34,409 nucleotides of DNA from DATLGD01 sp035540755 (GTDB lineage Bacteria > Actinomycetota > Actinomycetes > Mycobacteriales > SCTD01), in contig DATLGD010000044.1 of assembly GCA_035540755.1 (NCBI GenBank), positions 1-34,409 on the forward strand. The letters are read 5' to 3'. Shown piece after piece: positions 1-8,213 of this stretch. Below the pieces are notes generated by a model. The model did no database searches. It was given only the letters and a program-made list of their open reading frames with translations, and was not told where the DNA came from. Within the stretch, counting starts at the first letter, position 1, and each line of letters opens with the position of its first letter. The position numbers and the translations under genes are program-made.

Positions 1-195
1 CTCCTGGCGTTGCTGCATGGCGCCAACGGCGCACGGTTGAGCATCGATGACTACATCCGTAGCAATGGCTGGAGAATTGCGGCGCACACCACGATGTGGA
101 TTATCACGATTACCTTTCTCGTCATCGGCACGATGGCGATCGTCACCTTCAATCCGGACTCGTTCCGCGAAGTGCAGGCAGTGGCAGGGAGCTGA
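1..195 (+). CDS. sdhD: Succinate dehydrogenase membrane anchor subunit (SdhD), 3' end only
   Basis: Only the last 64 codons are in the window; the start lies to the left. The fragment opens with the HGANGxR segment and the IDDYIRS stretch typical of the quinone- and haem-binding anchor subunit. One hydrophobic helix follows (about WIITITFLVIGTMAIV) and then a short polar tail. The product would anchor the SdhAB catalytic dimer to the inner face of the membrane and pass electrons to quinone. Its TGA is 3 nt before the sdhA ATG, so it is co-transcribed with sdhAB; sdhC is presumably just upstream. The codons are odd for this genome: by hand about 14 of 64 end in A or T, including AGA, ATT, TTT and AAT. 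The family call rests on the operon position and short motifs. Confidence 0.85.
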   Translation, partial: LLALLHGANGARLSIDDYIRSNGWRIAAHTTMWIITITFLVIGTMAIVTFNPDSFREVQAVAGS

Positions 196-198
196 CCG

Positions 199-1953
199 AT
201 GTACCACCGATTTGACGCTCTCGTCGTTGGCGCGGGCGGCGCGGGTCTGATGGCCGGCGCACACCTCTCCGGCGTCTGCAAGACAGCCGTAATCTCGAAG
301 CTGTACCCGCCCCGGTCGCACACCGGCGCGGCGCAGGGCGGCATCGCCGCCGCGCTCGGAAACATCGAGGAAGACCATTGGGTCTGGCACATGTTCGACA
401 CCGTCAAAGGCGGTGACTACCTCGTCGACCAGGACGCCGCCGAGGTGCTGGCCAGGGAAGCGATCGACGCCGTCCTCGAGCTGGAGCACATGGGATTGCC
501 ATTCAACCGCACGCCGGATGGCCGGATCGACCAGCGCCGCTTCGGCGGTCACACCCGCAACTTCGGCGAGGGACCGGTGCGCCGCGCCTGCTACTCAGCC
601 GACCGCACCGGCCACATGATCCTCTACACCCTCTATCAGCAGTGCATCAAGAACGAAGTCGAGTTCTTCGACGAGTTCCACATGCTCGACCTGCTGATCA
701 CCGACAGCGGCGTCTGCAACGGCATCGTTGCCATGAACGTCCGCGACGGTGAGATTCACGTCTTCCACGCCAAGACGGTCGTGCTCGCCACCGGCGGATT
801 CGGCCGCTGCTTCAAGATCACGTCCAACGCCATGGCGGCCACCGGCGACGGCACCGCGGTCGCCTTCCGCCGCGGGATACCGCTCGAGGACATGGAGTTC
901 TACCAGTTCCACCCGACCGGCATTTACAAGCTCGGCATCCTGCTGACCGAGGGCGCGCGCGGCGAGGGCGGCATCCTGCGCAACGCGAGTGGTGAGCGCT
1001 TCATGGAGCGCTACGCCCCCACCATCAAGGACCTCGCACCGCGCGACATGGTGGCCCGCGCCATCTACACCGAGATCCGCCAGGGCCGCGGCTGCGGCCC
1101 CAACGGCGACCACGTGCTGCTCGACCTCACGCACCTGCCGCCGGAGCAGCTCGACGCCAAGCTCCCCGACATCACCGAGTTCGCGCGCACCTACCTCGGC
1201 ATCGAGCCCTACACCGACCCGATCCCGATCCAGCCCACCGCGCACTACGCCATGGGCGGCATCCCGACCAACATCGACGCCCAGGTGCTGCGCGACAACT
1301 CGACGCCCGTGCCTGGCCTGTTCGCCGCCGGCGAGGCCGCGTGCGTGTCCGTGCACGGCGCCAACCGGCTCGGCACCAACTCGCTGCTGGACATCAACGT
1401 CTTCGGCCGGCGCGGCGGGGTGTCCGCGGCGGCTTACGCGAGCAGCGCCGACTGGGTGGAGCTGCCGGAGAACCCGGCCCGCGACGTCGAGGCGCTGCTG
1501 CAGCTGCTGCGCGACGGCGGCGGCACCGAGTCGGTCGCGGCCATCCGGCACGCCCTGCAGGAGACGATGGACGCCAACGCGTCGGTGTACCGGACCGAGG
1601 CGACGCTGAAGCAGGCCGAGGTGGACATCGCCGCGCTCAAGGAGCGCTACCTGCGCATCGGCGTCGCCGACCGCGGCAAGCGGTACAACACCGAGCTGCT
1701 CGAGGCCGTCGAGCTCGGGTTCCTGCTCGACCTCGCCGAGGTGCTCGTGGTGTCTGCCAAGGCGCGCAACGAGTCGCGCGGCGGGCACTTCCGCGAGGAC
1801 TACCCGCACCGCGACGACGTCAACTTCATGCGGCACACGATGGCCTACCGGGTGGCCGGCTCCGACCCCGCCAGCAGCCTGCAGGCCGAGATCCGGCTGG
1901 ACTACAAGCCCGTCGTGCAGACCCGCTACCAGCCGATGGAACGGAAGTACTGA
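199..1953 (+). CDS. sdhA: Succinate dehydrogenase flavoprotein subunit (SdhA)
   Basis: A 584-residue flavoprotein of normal SdhA length. It oxidises succinate to fumarate on covalently bound FAD at the cytoplasmic side of complex II. The Rossmann motif GAGGAG is at residues 11-16. The SHTGAAQGG stretch carries the FAD-linking His41. The active-site set is visible: FHPTG with His238, ARGEGG (253-258), Arg282 in APRDMVARAI, His349 in PTAHYAMGG and Arg390 in HGANRLG. The ATG lies 3 nt after the sdhD stop, and sdhB begins 2 nt after the sdhA stop, so this is one operon. Codon use changes along the gene: hand-counted A/T-ending codons are about 14% in the first 100 codons, about 9% up to position 1020 and about 2% after that. 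This suggests a recombinant 5' part. Confidence 0.97.
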   Translation: MYHRFDALVVGAGGAGLMAGAHLSGVCKTAVISKLYPPRSHTGAAQGGIAAALGNIEEDHWVWHMFDTVKGGDYLVDQDAAEVLAREAIDAVLELEHMGLPFNRTPDGRIDQRRFGGHTRNFGEGPVRRACYSADRTGHMILYTLYQQCIKNEVEFFDEFHMLDLLITDSGVCNGIVAMNVRDGEIHVFHAKTVVLATGGFGRCFKITSNAMAATGDGTAVAFRRGIPLEDMEFYQFHPTGIYKLGILLTEGARGEGGILRNASGERFMERYAPTIKDLAPRDMVARAIYTEIRQGRGCGPNGDHVLLDLTHLPPEQLDAKLPDITEFARTYLGIEPYTDPIPIQPTAHYAMGGIPTNIDAQVLRDNSTPVPGLFAAGEAACVSVHGANRLGTNSLLDINVFGRRGGVSAAAYASSADWVELPENPARDVEALLQLLRDGGGTESVAAIRHALQETMDANASVYRTEATLKQAEVDIAALKERYLRIGVADRGKRYNTELLEAVELGFLLDLAEVLVVSAKARNESRGGHFREDYPHRDDVNFMRHTMAYRVAGSDPASSLQAEIRLDYKPVVQTRYQPMERKY

Positions 1954-1955
1954 GC

Positions 1956-2711
1956 ATGACCGTCACCGAGGAGCGCCCCGCCGACCAGCAGTCGCCGGTC
2001 GAGGACCACCAGCGCACCGTGCGCATCAAGGTGCGCCGCTACGACCCCGAGGTCGACCCGGACGCCAACTGGCAGGTCTTCGAGGTGCCGGTCGAGAAGG
2101 GCGACCGCCTGCTCGACGCCCTGCACCAGATCAAGTGGTTCCAGGACGGCTCGCTGAGCTTCCGCCGCTCCTGCGCGCACGGGGTCTGCGGCTCGGACGC
2201 CATGCGCATCAACGGCGTCAACCGGCTGGCCTGCAAGGTGCTGGTCAAGGACCTCGGCGACGAGATCCTCGTCGAGCCCATCAAGGGGCTGCCCGTCCTC
2301 AAGGACCTCATCGTCGACATGGAGCCGTTCTTCGAGGCCTTCCGCGCCGTCAAGCCGTTCCTCATCACCGACGGCCGCGAGCCCACCCGCGAGCGGCTGC
2401 AGAGCAACGAGGACCGCGAGCGGTTCGACGACACCACCAAGTGCATCCTGTGCGCCGCCTGCACGACGTCGTGCCCGGTCTTCTGGAACGACGAGGCCTA
2501 CTTCGGCCCGGCCGCGATCGTCAACGCGCACCGCTTCATCTTCGACAGCCGCGACGAGGGCGGCGAGGAGCGGCTCGAGATCCTCAACGAGAAGGAGGGT
2601 GTCTGGCGCTGCCGGACGACCTTCAACTGCACCGATGCCTGCCCGCGCGGCATCGAGGTGACCAAGGCGATCCAGGAGGTCAAGCGGGCGCTGATCTTCC
2701 GGCGTCTGTAG
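1956..2711 (+). CDS. sdhB: Succinate dehydrogenase iron-sulfur subunit (SdhB)
   Basis: A 251-residue protein that carries electrons from SdhA FAD to the membrane quinone through three Fe-S clusters. The plant-type ferredoxin domain has CAHGVCGSD (Cys73, Cys78; Asp81 in the usual fourth-ligand position of the loop) and Cys93 for the 2Fe-2S centre. The C-terminal domain has CILCAAC (163-169) and C173, then C219, C225 and C229 in CRTTFNCTDACPRG, for the 4Fe-4S and 3Fe-4S centres. The ATG is 2 nt after the sdhA stop. About 20 residues precede the ferredoxin fold, longer than in E. coli but common in actinobacteria. Codon use here is fully GC-rich, unlike the start of sdhA. Confidence 0.97.
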   Translation: MTVTEERPADQQSPVEDHQRTVRIKVRRYDPEVDPDANWQVFEVPVEKGDRLLDALHQIKWFQDGSLSFRRSCAHGVCGSDAMRINGVNRLACKVLVKDLGDEILVEPIKGLPVLKDLIVDMEPFFEAFRAVKPFLITDGREPTRERLQSNEDRERFDDTTKCILCAACTTSCPVFWNDEAYFGPAAIVNAHRFIFDSRDEGGEERLEILNEKEGVWRCRTTFNCTDACPRGIEVTKAIQEVKRALIFRRL

Positions 2712-2758
2712 CGCCGACACGCGCGGTGTGGCTCCCGCCGGTGCGGGCCGCTCACCGC

Positions 2759-2764
2759 TAGCGT
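2759..2764 (+). promoter_or_regulatory. -10 box (TAGCGT) for the carboxypeptidase gene
   Basis: TAGCGT fits the actinobacterial TANNNT -10 pattern and ends 9 nt before the ATG at 2774. Transcription would begin 0-3 nt before the start codon. No Shine-Dalgarno sequence precedes the ATG, which fits a nearly leaderless mRNA. This is inference from spacing alone. Confidence 0.5.
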
Positions 2765-2773
2765 CCGGCCACC

Positions 2774-3898
2774 ATGGGGACCTCCTGGCGCCGTGCCGCC
2801 GTGCTCGCCGGTGCGCTGTGCCTGCTCACGCCGGCCGGCAGCGCGCTTGCGGCCGGCTCGACCGACGAGCAGCGACCCCCGGCCGCCCGGGCCGTCGCTG
2901 CCGCACCGGCCGTGCCGTCCCGGCTGCCCGCCGGCCTGCAGATCGGACGGGGGGCCCCCGCGGCGCCCACCGGCCTCACCGCCACCGCCTGGCTGGTGGC
3001 CGACCTCGACACCGGTGAGGTGCTGGCGGCGCAGGACGCGCACGCCTCCCTGGCACCGGCCAGCACCCTCAAGGTGCTCACTGCGGTCTCGCTGCTGCCG
3101 GTCGTGCCGCCGGACCGCGTCGTCGTGCCCACCCAGGCCCACATCGACGTCGAGGGCAGCAAGGTCGGGCTGCTGCGCATCCCCTACCGCGCCGAGGAGC
3201 TCTACGCCTCGCTGCTCATGGTCTCCGGCAACGACGCGGCCAACGCCCTGGCCGGCGCCGCCGGCGGGCAGGAGCGGGCGGCCGCCACGATGAACGCGAC
3301 GGCCGCCGCGCTCGGCGCCGCCGACACCCGCGCCGTCAACCCGCACGGGCTCGACGCGGACGGGCAGGTGAGCACCCCCTACGACCTCGCCGTGGTCGGC
3401 CGCGCCGCCCTGGCCGAGCCCGACATCGCCCGCTGGGTGTCGACCCGGCGCAGCACGATGCCTGCCGGGGACGGCCGGCCGCGCTTCGAGATCGACAACA
3501 AGAACAAGCTGCTCGGCAGCTACGAGGGCGCCCTCGGGGTGAAGAACGGCTACACCAGCCGGGCCGGGGCCAGCTTCATCGGTGCCGCCGAGCGCGACGG
3601 CCGGCGCCTGGTCGTCACGCTCATGAAGGCCGAGCCGAAGGTGTGGGCCGAGGCCGCCGTCCTGCTCGACTGGGGCTTCGCCGCCGTCGAGGCCGGCGCC
3701 GCCCCGGTGGGCGCGCTGCCGCCGCTGCGCGAGCCGGAGCCCGAGCCCGAGCCGGCCGCGGAGAGCATCGCCGCCGAGCGCACCGCCTCGCAGGCGGCGG
3801 TCCAGCTGCCGGGTCGGCAGCTGGCCAGCGCCCTGCTCGTGGCCGCCGCCGTCGTCGTGGTGCGCCCGGGCCGGCGACGGTCGTCCCGCACCGCCTGA
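2774..3898 (+). CDS. D-alanyl-D-alanine carboxypeptidase (peptidase family S11)
   Basis: A 374-residue exported penicillin-binding protein that trims the terminal D-Ala of peptidoglycan stem peptides. A signal peptide covers residues 1-27 (RR, then a Leu/Ala core and an ALA cleavage site). The three S11 motifs are in order: SxxK as STLK (Ser97, Lys100), SGN (151-153) and KNG (257-259). KNG in place of the textbook KTG is frequent in actinobacterial members. A Pro-Glu-rich stretch (about 319-330) leads to a C-terminal hydrophobic segment (350-363) and an Arg-rich end, so the enzyme is probably tethered to the membrane facing the wall. It stands 62 nt after sdhB with its own -10 box. Function is assigned with high confidence at family level; which DD-carboxypeptidase it corresponds to is unclear. 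Confidence 0.92.
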   Translation: MGTSWRRAAVLAGALCLLTPAGSALAAGSTDEQRPPAARAVAAAPAVPSRLPAGLQIGRGAPAAPTGLTATAWLVADLDTGEVLAAQDAHASLAPASTLKVLTAVSLLPVVPPDRVVVPTQAHIDVEGSKVGLLRIPYRAEELYASLLMVSGNDAANALAGAAGGQERAAATMNATAAALGAADTRAVNPHGLDADGQVSTPYDLAVVGRAALAEPDIARWVSTRRSTMPAGDGRPRFEIDNKNKLLGSYEGALGVKNGYTSRAGASFIGAAERDGRRLVVTLMKAEPKVWAEAAVLLDWGFAAVEAGAAPVGALPPLREPEPEPEPAAESIAAERTASQAAVQLPGRQLASALLVAAAVVVVRPGRRRSSRTA

Positions 3899-3947
3899 AC
3901 GTCCTCCGACCGGCCCGACGCGGGCAGGGCCGGCCGGCGGTCGTCCG

Positions 3948-3953
3948 TAGCCT
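3948..3953 (+). promoter_or_regulatory. Leaderless promoter -10 (TAGCCT) for the MFS gene at 3960
   Basis: TAGCCT is followed by 6 nt (GTCGGG) and then the GTG start, the arrangement expected when transcription begins at the start codon itself. No ribosome-binding site is present. This supports the GTG at 3960 over internal starts. Confidence 0.55.
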
Positions 3954-3959
3954 GTCGGG

Positions 3960-5165
3960 GTGAGCCCTGCCCCCGCCGCCGAGCGCGCCCCCGCCTTCGT
4001 GCGGGACGGCACGACGCTGCTGCTCTACGCCTCGCTCGGCGTGTTCGGCTGCCTGCAGGTGGTGCCGGGGCTCGTGACCCCCGCCCTCCGCGCCGACCTG
4101 GGCTACGGCTACACGCTGGCCAGCCTGCACGTCACCGCCTTCGCCGGTCTCGGCGTGCTCGCCGGGCTCGCCGCCCCCGTCCTCGACCGCCGGCTCGGGC
4201 GGCGCGCCGTGCTGCTCCTCGGGCTGCTGGGCATCGCCGGCGCCACCGCCGCCCTGTCCGCCGGCCGCACCCCGCTGGCGACGCTCGCCGCGGCCGGCGT
4301 CGCCGGTCTGCTCGGTACGCTGGTCATCGTCACCGTGCAGGCCGGGCTGTCCGACCACCACGGCGAGCGGCGGGCCGTCGCGTTCGCCGAGTCGAACGTC
4401 GTCGCCAGCGTCGGGGCGACGGCGGCGCCGCTCGTCGTCGGCCTGGCCGCCGGGGTGCTCGGCTCGTGGCGATGGGGCGTGCTCGCACTGGCCGCGAGCG
4501 GGCTGCTGGTCGCCCTCGGCGCGCGCGGACGGACCGTCCCGGTGCGGGTCGTCCCGGTCGACGACAGCGGCGCCCCTACGGGGCTGCCGGCGCTCGCCCG
4601 GATCGGCGTGGGCCTCGTCTTCGCCGGCGTCGTCCTGGAGTGGACGGTGTCGTACTGGGGCGCGACCTACCTGCGGGAGGTGGTCGCGCTGGAGGAGGCG
4701 ACGGCCGTCACCGCCATGGCGTTCTTCTTCGGCGCGATGCTCGCCGGCCGGGTGGCCGGCGGGGTGCTCGTGCGCCGGCGGGACCCCGCCGGGGTGGTCG
4801 CGGCCGGCCTGGTGCTCAGCGCGGCCGGCCTGGCGCTGCACGCCGTCTCGACCAGCGCGCCGGTCGCCCTGTCCGCGCTGCTGCTGCTCGGCCTCGGGAT
4901 CTCGGTGCTGTTCCCGCTCGGCCTGGCCCTCGCCGTCGCGGGGGCGCCCGACCGGGCCGCGCTGGTGAGCGGTCGGTGCGTCGTCGCGGGCAGCTCCGCG
5001 GTGCTGCTGGGCCCGCTGGTCGTCGGGCAGCTGGCCGACCTCGGAGGGCTGCGCGCCGCCCTCGCCGTCCTGCCGCTGGTCGTCGCCGCAGCCGCTGGGC
5101 TGCTGGCCGCGTACGGGCGGCTGCGCTACCGGCGGAACACGCCGACCAGCGTGCGCAGCGCGTAG
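3960..5165 (+). CDS. MFS transporter (CynX/NimT-like permease)
   Basis: A 401-residue integral membrane protein with about 12 hydrophobic helices, the usual size for the major facilitator superfamily. The loop between helices 2 and 3 carries LDRRLGRR, a degenerate form of the MFS signature, and RVAGGVLVRRRD marks the equivalent loop in the second half. Substrate cannot be read from the sequence. It could be a nucleobase, cyanate or drug permease; the helix pattern and glycine-rich loops only suggest the CynX/YeaN side of the family. The GTG start is chosen because a TAGCCT -10 box sits 6 nt upstream. The last 40 nt overlap the convergent YihY-type gene, so the two transcripts are complementary at their 3' ends. 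Confidence 0.85.
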   Translation: MSPAPAAERAPAFVRDGTTLLLYASLGVFGCLQVVPGLVTPALRADLGYGYTLASLHVTAFAGLGVLAGLAAPVLDRRLGRRAVLLLGLLGIAGATAALSAGRTPLATLAAAGVAGLLGTLVIVTVQAGLSDHHGERRAVAFAESNVVASVGATAAPLVVGLAAGVLGSWRWGVLALAASGLLVALGARGRTVPVRVVPVDDSGAPTGLPALARIGVGLVFAGVVLEWTVSYWGATYLREVVALEEATAVTAMAFFFGAMLAGRVAGGVLVRRRDPAGVVAAGLVLSAAGLALHAVSTSAPVALSALLLLGLGISVLFPLGLALAVAGAPDRAALVSGRCVVAGSSAVLLGPLVVGQLADLGGLRAALAVLPLVVAAAAGLLAAYGRLRYRRNTPTSVRSA

Positions 5166-6457
5166 ATCCCGACGCCGACCAGCCCAGCGCTGATCGCGGC
5201 CGCGCCGGCCTGGGCGACGCGACGGGTGGCGACCTCACCGGGCAGGGCGGCCGGAGCCGCGGCTGCGCCGGCTCCTGGCGTGGCCGCTGCAGCCCCCCCG
5301 GCGCTCCCGGCGCTCCCGGCGGCACCGCCCCGATCGCGCAGACCGGCGTCGGCCTGGGCGGAGCGGTCCTCCGGCACGCGGCCTCGGCGGGCGGCGGTGC
5401 GCGCCGGCTCCAGCCGGCTGGGCGGCCCGGACGGCTCGTCCTGCGGCGGCGTCGAGCCCTGCACGGCGGCCAGCAGCGGCGACGGTGCGCCGTCCTTCTG
5501 CACCGCCGGCGGCTCGTCGGGGTGCTCGTCGGCGAACTCGGTCGGGATGCCGGCCTTGCGCGCCTGCTCGGGGTCGGCGGTGCCCGACGGCGCGACGTCG
5601 CTGTCGTAGGGGGCGGTGACGGTCCAGGCGGCGCAGAACAGCAGCATCCGGGAGACCAGGTTGATCCAGACGAGCAGACCGACGATGACGGCGAACGTGC
5701 CGTAGAGCGGGTTCTCGGTGGTGCGCTCGATGTAGATCGCACCGACCCGCTTGAGCACCTCGAACAGCACCGCGGCGAGCAGGGCGCCCTTGAGCACGCG
5801 GCGCCAGGGCGTCTCGACCTTCGGCAGGCGGATGAACAGGTAGAGGAACAGCAGGGTGCTGGTGAAGACGGCGAGCACGGTGCCGAGCACGGTGACGAGC
5901 ACGCTCGCCGGGGTGCTGCCCTCGAGCTCGACCAGGCGCAGAGCGACGTCGGTGAACGCGCCGGCGGCGGCGGACACCAGCAGCGAGAACGCCAGCGTGG
6001 CGCCGAGGCCGGCCAGGATGAGGACGTCGACGGCCTTCTTCTTCAGGAAGCTGCCGGCTCTCACGTTCTGGTGCCAGACCGTGCGCACGGCCTCGCGCAG
6101 GGCGTCGATCCAGCCGAGGCCGGAGAACAGCAGACCGGCCAGGCTGAGCAGGCCGGCGAGCCCGGCGCGCTGGTTGTCGCGCAGCAGCGTGTCGAGCTCG
6201 AGCTGCCCGGCCAGGCCAGGAGAGAAGTCGTCGACGGCGCCGATGACGGTGTCGACGGCGTCGTCGCCGAGGAACAGCGCCAGCAGGGACACCGACAGCA
6301 CCAGCAGCGGGAAGAAGGACAGGAACCCGAAGAAGGTGACGGCGGCGGCGAGCCGGTCGCCGGTGTCGGCCTGGTAGCGCTGCGCGGCCCGGATCAGGTG
6401 GTCGACGGCGGGACGGCGCTCGCGCAGGCGCGCGAGAACGGCCTTCGGTGACGGCAT
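5126..6457 (-). CDS. YihY/BrkB family inner-membrane protein
   Basis: A 443-residue membrane protein. Residues about 1-290 match the YihY/UPF0761 fold: an amphipathic N-terminus, then TFFGFLSFFPLLVLS, the helix with FSGLGWIDALREAVRTVWH, and later helices ending in LVWINLVSRMLLFCAAW. The family is widespread; an older ribonuclease BN label for it is wrong, and the molecular role is unknown. After about residue 300 comes an unusually long disordered Pro/Ala/Glu-rich tail of around 110 residues. The protein then ends in one more hydrophobic segment (AAISAGLVGVGIYALRTL) and FRR, so the tail is a loop between two membrane anchors. The 3' end overlaps the MFS gene by 40 nt, tail to tail. A TAGCGA box 7 nt before the ATG suggests leaderless expression. 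Confidence 0.88.
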   Translation of the reverse strand: MPSPKAVLARLRERRPAVDHLIRAAQRYQADTGDRLAAAVTFFGFLSFFPLLVLSVSLLALFLGDDAVDTVIGAVDDFSPGLAGQLELDTLLRDNQRAGLAGLLSLAGLLFSGLGWIDALREAVRTVWHQNVRAGSFLKKKAVDVLILAGLGATLAFSLLVSAAAGAFTDVALRLVELEGSTPASVLVTVLGTVLAVFTSTLLFLYLFIRLPKVETPWRRVLKGALLAAVLFEVLKRVGAIYIERTTENPLYGTFAVIVGLLVWINLVSRMLLFCAAWTVTAPYDSDVAPSGTADPEQARKAGIPTEFADEHPDEPPAVQKDGAPSPLLAAVQGSTPPQDEPSGPPSRLEPARTAARRGRVPEDRSAQADAGLRDRGGAAGSAGSAGGAAAATPGAGAAAAPAALPGEVATRRVAQAGAAAISAGLVGVGIYALRTLVGVFRR

Positions 6458-6464
6458 GCGCCGT

Positions 6465-6470
6465 TCGCTA
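6465..6470 (-). promoter_or_regulatory. Possible -10 box (TAGCGA) for the YihY-type gene
   Basis: On the minus strand TAGCGA is followed by 7 nt and then the ATG. The spacing matches leaderless promoters elsewhere in this window, but the last base is A instead of the expected T. No ribosome-binding site precedes the ATG. Confidence 0.35.
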
Positions 6471-6526
6471 CCCCGCCGCGGCCGCCGCGAACGTCGGCCG
6501 TGGCAGGAGCTGCCTCACCACGAGGA

Positions 6527-7078
6527 TCAGGCCGGGGCCTCCACCGGGCCGGGCAGGCCGCCGGAGCCGAACGGGAAGTCCCGCTGCGGGCGCCAGACGT
6601 GGTCGCGTCCCTGCTCGAACAGGGTGAAGCCCCACACCGTGAAGCGCGCCTCGTAGTCGGCCAGGTCGGCGAACGCCCGGTCGAGCGTGTCCTCGCCCAG
6701 GTCGTGCGCGACGGTGACGTGCGGGTGGTACGGGAAGCCGAGCGTGCGCTGCAGCGGGCCCGAGCGCACCTGGGCCTCGACGCGCTCGCACTCGCTGATC
6801 CCCTGCACCAGCGGGACGAACACCACCGGCGACACCGGCCGGAAGGTCGCCGAGCCCCGCAGGTGCACCACGAAGGGGGTCTCGGCCGCCGCGACCCGGC
6901 GCAGGTGCTCCTCGACCTCGGGGAGGTCGTCGGTGCGCAGCGCGGTCGGCGGCAGCAGGGTGATGTGCGGCGGGATGCCGCCGGCGTTGGGGTCGCCGAG
7001 CCGGGCCCGCCAGCCCTGCAGCTCGCTGGTGTACGGCTCGGGCAGCCCGATGGCGACGCCGAAGTCGCGTCGGGCCAT
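6527..7078 (-). CDS. 2'-5' RNA ligase family protein (2H phosphoesterase)
   Basis: A 183-residue cytoplasmic protein with the two HxT motifs that define the 2H phosphoesterase superfamily: His38-Ile-Thr40 (PPHITLL) and His120-Val-Thr122 (YHPHVTVAH). Family members open or close 2',5'- or 2',3'-cyclic phosphodiester bonds in RNA or small nucleotides; the substrate here is not known. Its ATG overlaps the trpS stop by one base (TGATG), so the two genes are translationally coupled. That pairing hints at an RNA or tRNA-related role, but this is inference. The C-terminal 20 residues are Gly/Pro-rich and probably unstructured. A longer open frame extends upstream through trpS, but the conserved N-terminus (MARRDFGVAIGLPEPY) starts here. 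Confidence 0.88.
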   Translation of the reverse strand: MARRDFGVAIGLPEPYTSELQGWRARLGDPNAGGIPPHITLLPPTALRTDDLPEVEEHLRRVAAAETPFVVHLRGSATFRPVSPVVFVPLVQGISECERVEAQVRSGPLQRTLGFPYHPHVTVAHDLGEDTLDRAFADLADYEARFTVWGFTLFEQGRDHVWRPQRDFPFGSGGLPGPVEAPA

Positions 7079-8088
7079 CAGCGGCGACGGGTCGGGGCGA
7101 GCAGCCCGACGCGCTTGCGGACCGTCGACATCGTGCGCACCACGGTGTGCCGGGCCCGGTCCGCGCCGGCGGCGAGGACGTCGTCGAGGTGGGCCTTGTC
7201 GGCGATCAGCTCGGCGTACCGCTCGCGCACCGGCGCCAGCAGCTCGACGACGGCGTCGGCGACGTCGGTCTTGAGCTCGCCGTAGCCCTTGCCCTCGTAC
7301 GCCGCCTCGAGCTCGGGCACCGCCTTGCCCGTGGCGACGGACAGGATCGTGAGCAGGTTGGTGATGCCGGGCTTGTCGTCGGCGGCCCGCACCTCGCGGC
7401 CGGTGTCTGTCACGGCGCTGCGCACCTTCTTGGCGACAACCTGCGGCTCGTCGAGCACCCACACGGTGCCGGCGCCGCCGAGGCTCTTGCTCATCTTGCG
7501 GGTCGGGTCCTGCAGGTCCTTGATGCGCTCCCCCGCCCTGCCCGCGTACGGCGCCGGCAGGCTGAACGTCTGGCCGTACCGGGTGTTGAAGCGCTGCGCG
7601 AGATCGCGGGTGAGCTCGAGGTGCTGGCGCTGGTCCTCGCCGATCGGGACGGCGTCGGCCTGGTACATCAGGATGTCGGCCGCCTGGAGCACCGGGTAGG
7701 TGAACAGGCCGACGCTGGAGGGGCTGCCCTGCGCCGACTTCTCCTTGAACTGCGTCATCCGGCTGGCCTCGCCGAAGCCGGTCAGGCAGCCGAGGATCCA
7801 GCCGAGCTCGGCGTGCTCGGGCAGGTGGCTCTGGGCGAACACGGCGCTGCGCTCGGGGTCGACGCCCATGGCGAGCAGCTCGGCGACGGCCATGTGGGTG
7901 CGGCGCCGCAGCACGGCCGGCTCGGGGGTCTCGGTGAGCGCGTGCAGGTCGGCGAGGAAGAAGAAGCACTCGTTCTCGTCCTGCATCGCGGCCCAGTGCC
8001 GGACGGCGCCGACGTAGTTGCCGAGCTGGAAGCTCTCGCCGGTGGGGCGGATCCCACTCAGGACACGGGGTCGCGACATGGCCTCCAT
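7078..8088 (-). CDS. trpS: Tryptophanyl-tRNA synthetase
   Basis: A 336-residue class I aminoacyl-tRNA synthetase that charges tRNA-Trp. Visible motifs are SGIRPTG (residues 11-17), LGNY at 22-25 as the TrpRS form of HIGH, the YPVLQAADIL segment (131-140), the GEDQRQHLELTRDLAQRFN block (150-168), and KMSKS (198-202) in the ATP-binding loop. The stop codon overlaps the downstream 2H phosphoesterase start. The start is ambiguous: ATG at 8088 has a purine run immediately before it, while ATG at 8079 (MSRPRVLSG) has GGAAGGA at a better distance of about 8 nt. The shorter form of 333 residues may be the real one. About 125 nt separate it from the divergent flavoprotein gene; no clear -10 box was found there for trpS. 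Confidence 0.97.
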   Translation of the reverse strand: MEAMSRPRVLSGIRPTGESFQLGNYVGAVRHWAAMQDENECFFFLADLHALTETPEPAVLRRRTHMAVAELLAMGVDPERSAVFAQSHLPEHAELGWILGCLTGFGEASRMTQFKEKSAQGSPSSVGLFTYPVLQAADILMYQADAVPIGEDQRQHLELTRDLAQRFNTRYGQTFSLPAPYAGRAGERIKDLQDPTRKMSKSLGGAGTVWVLDEPQVVAKKVRSAVTDTGREVRAADDKPGITNLLTILSVATGKAVPELEAAYEGKGYGELKTDVADAVVELLAPVRERYAELIADKAHLDDVLAAGADRARHTVVRTMSTVRKRVGLLAPTRRR

Positions 8089-8200
8089 CCTTCCACCCCC
8101 CGCACTCGGCGGCGGACGGCGAGCCGCGGGGCCGGCCGCCTCTCCCCCGGCCGGGCGACCGCCGGACGGCCCCCTCCGCGCACCACCCGGAGGACGTTGG

Positions 8201-8206
8201 CAGGCT
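8201..8206 (+). promoter_or_regulatory. Possible weak -10 (CAGGCT) for the flavoprotein gene
   Basis: CAGGCT, one base from TANNNT, ends 7 nt before the GTG at 8214. No ribosome-binding site lies at a normal distance; the only GGAGG is about 20 nt upstream. Leaderless expression is therefore possible, but the box is imperfect. Confidence 0.3.
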
Positions 8207-8213
8207 GGCCGAC

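Noticed and set aside
595..1836. 413-codon open frame on the minus strand
   Set aside because: Antisense shadow of sdhA caused by high GC3; the product is Val/Ala/Arg-rich with no family features.
4466..6451. 661-codon plus-strand frame across the MFS and YihY genes
   Set aside because: Out-of-frame and antisense to two well-supported membrane protein genes; low-complexity Arg/Gly product.
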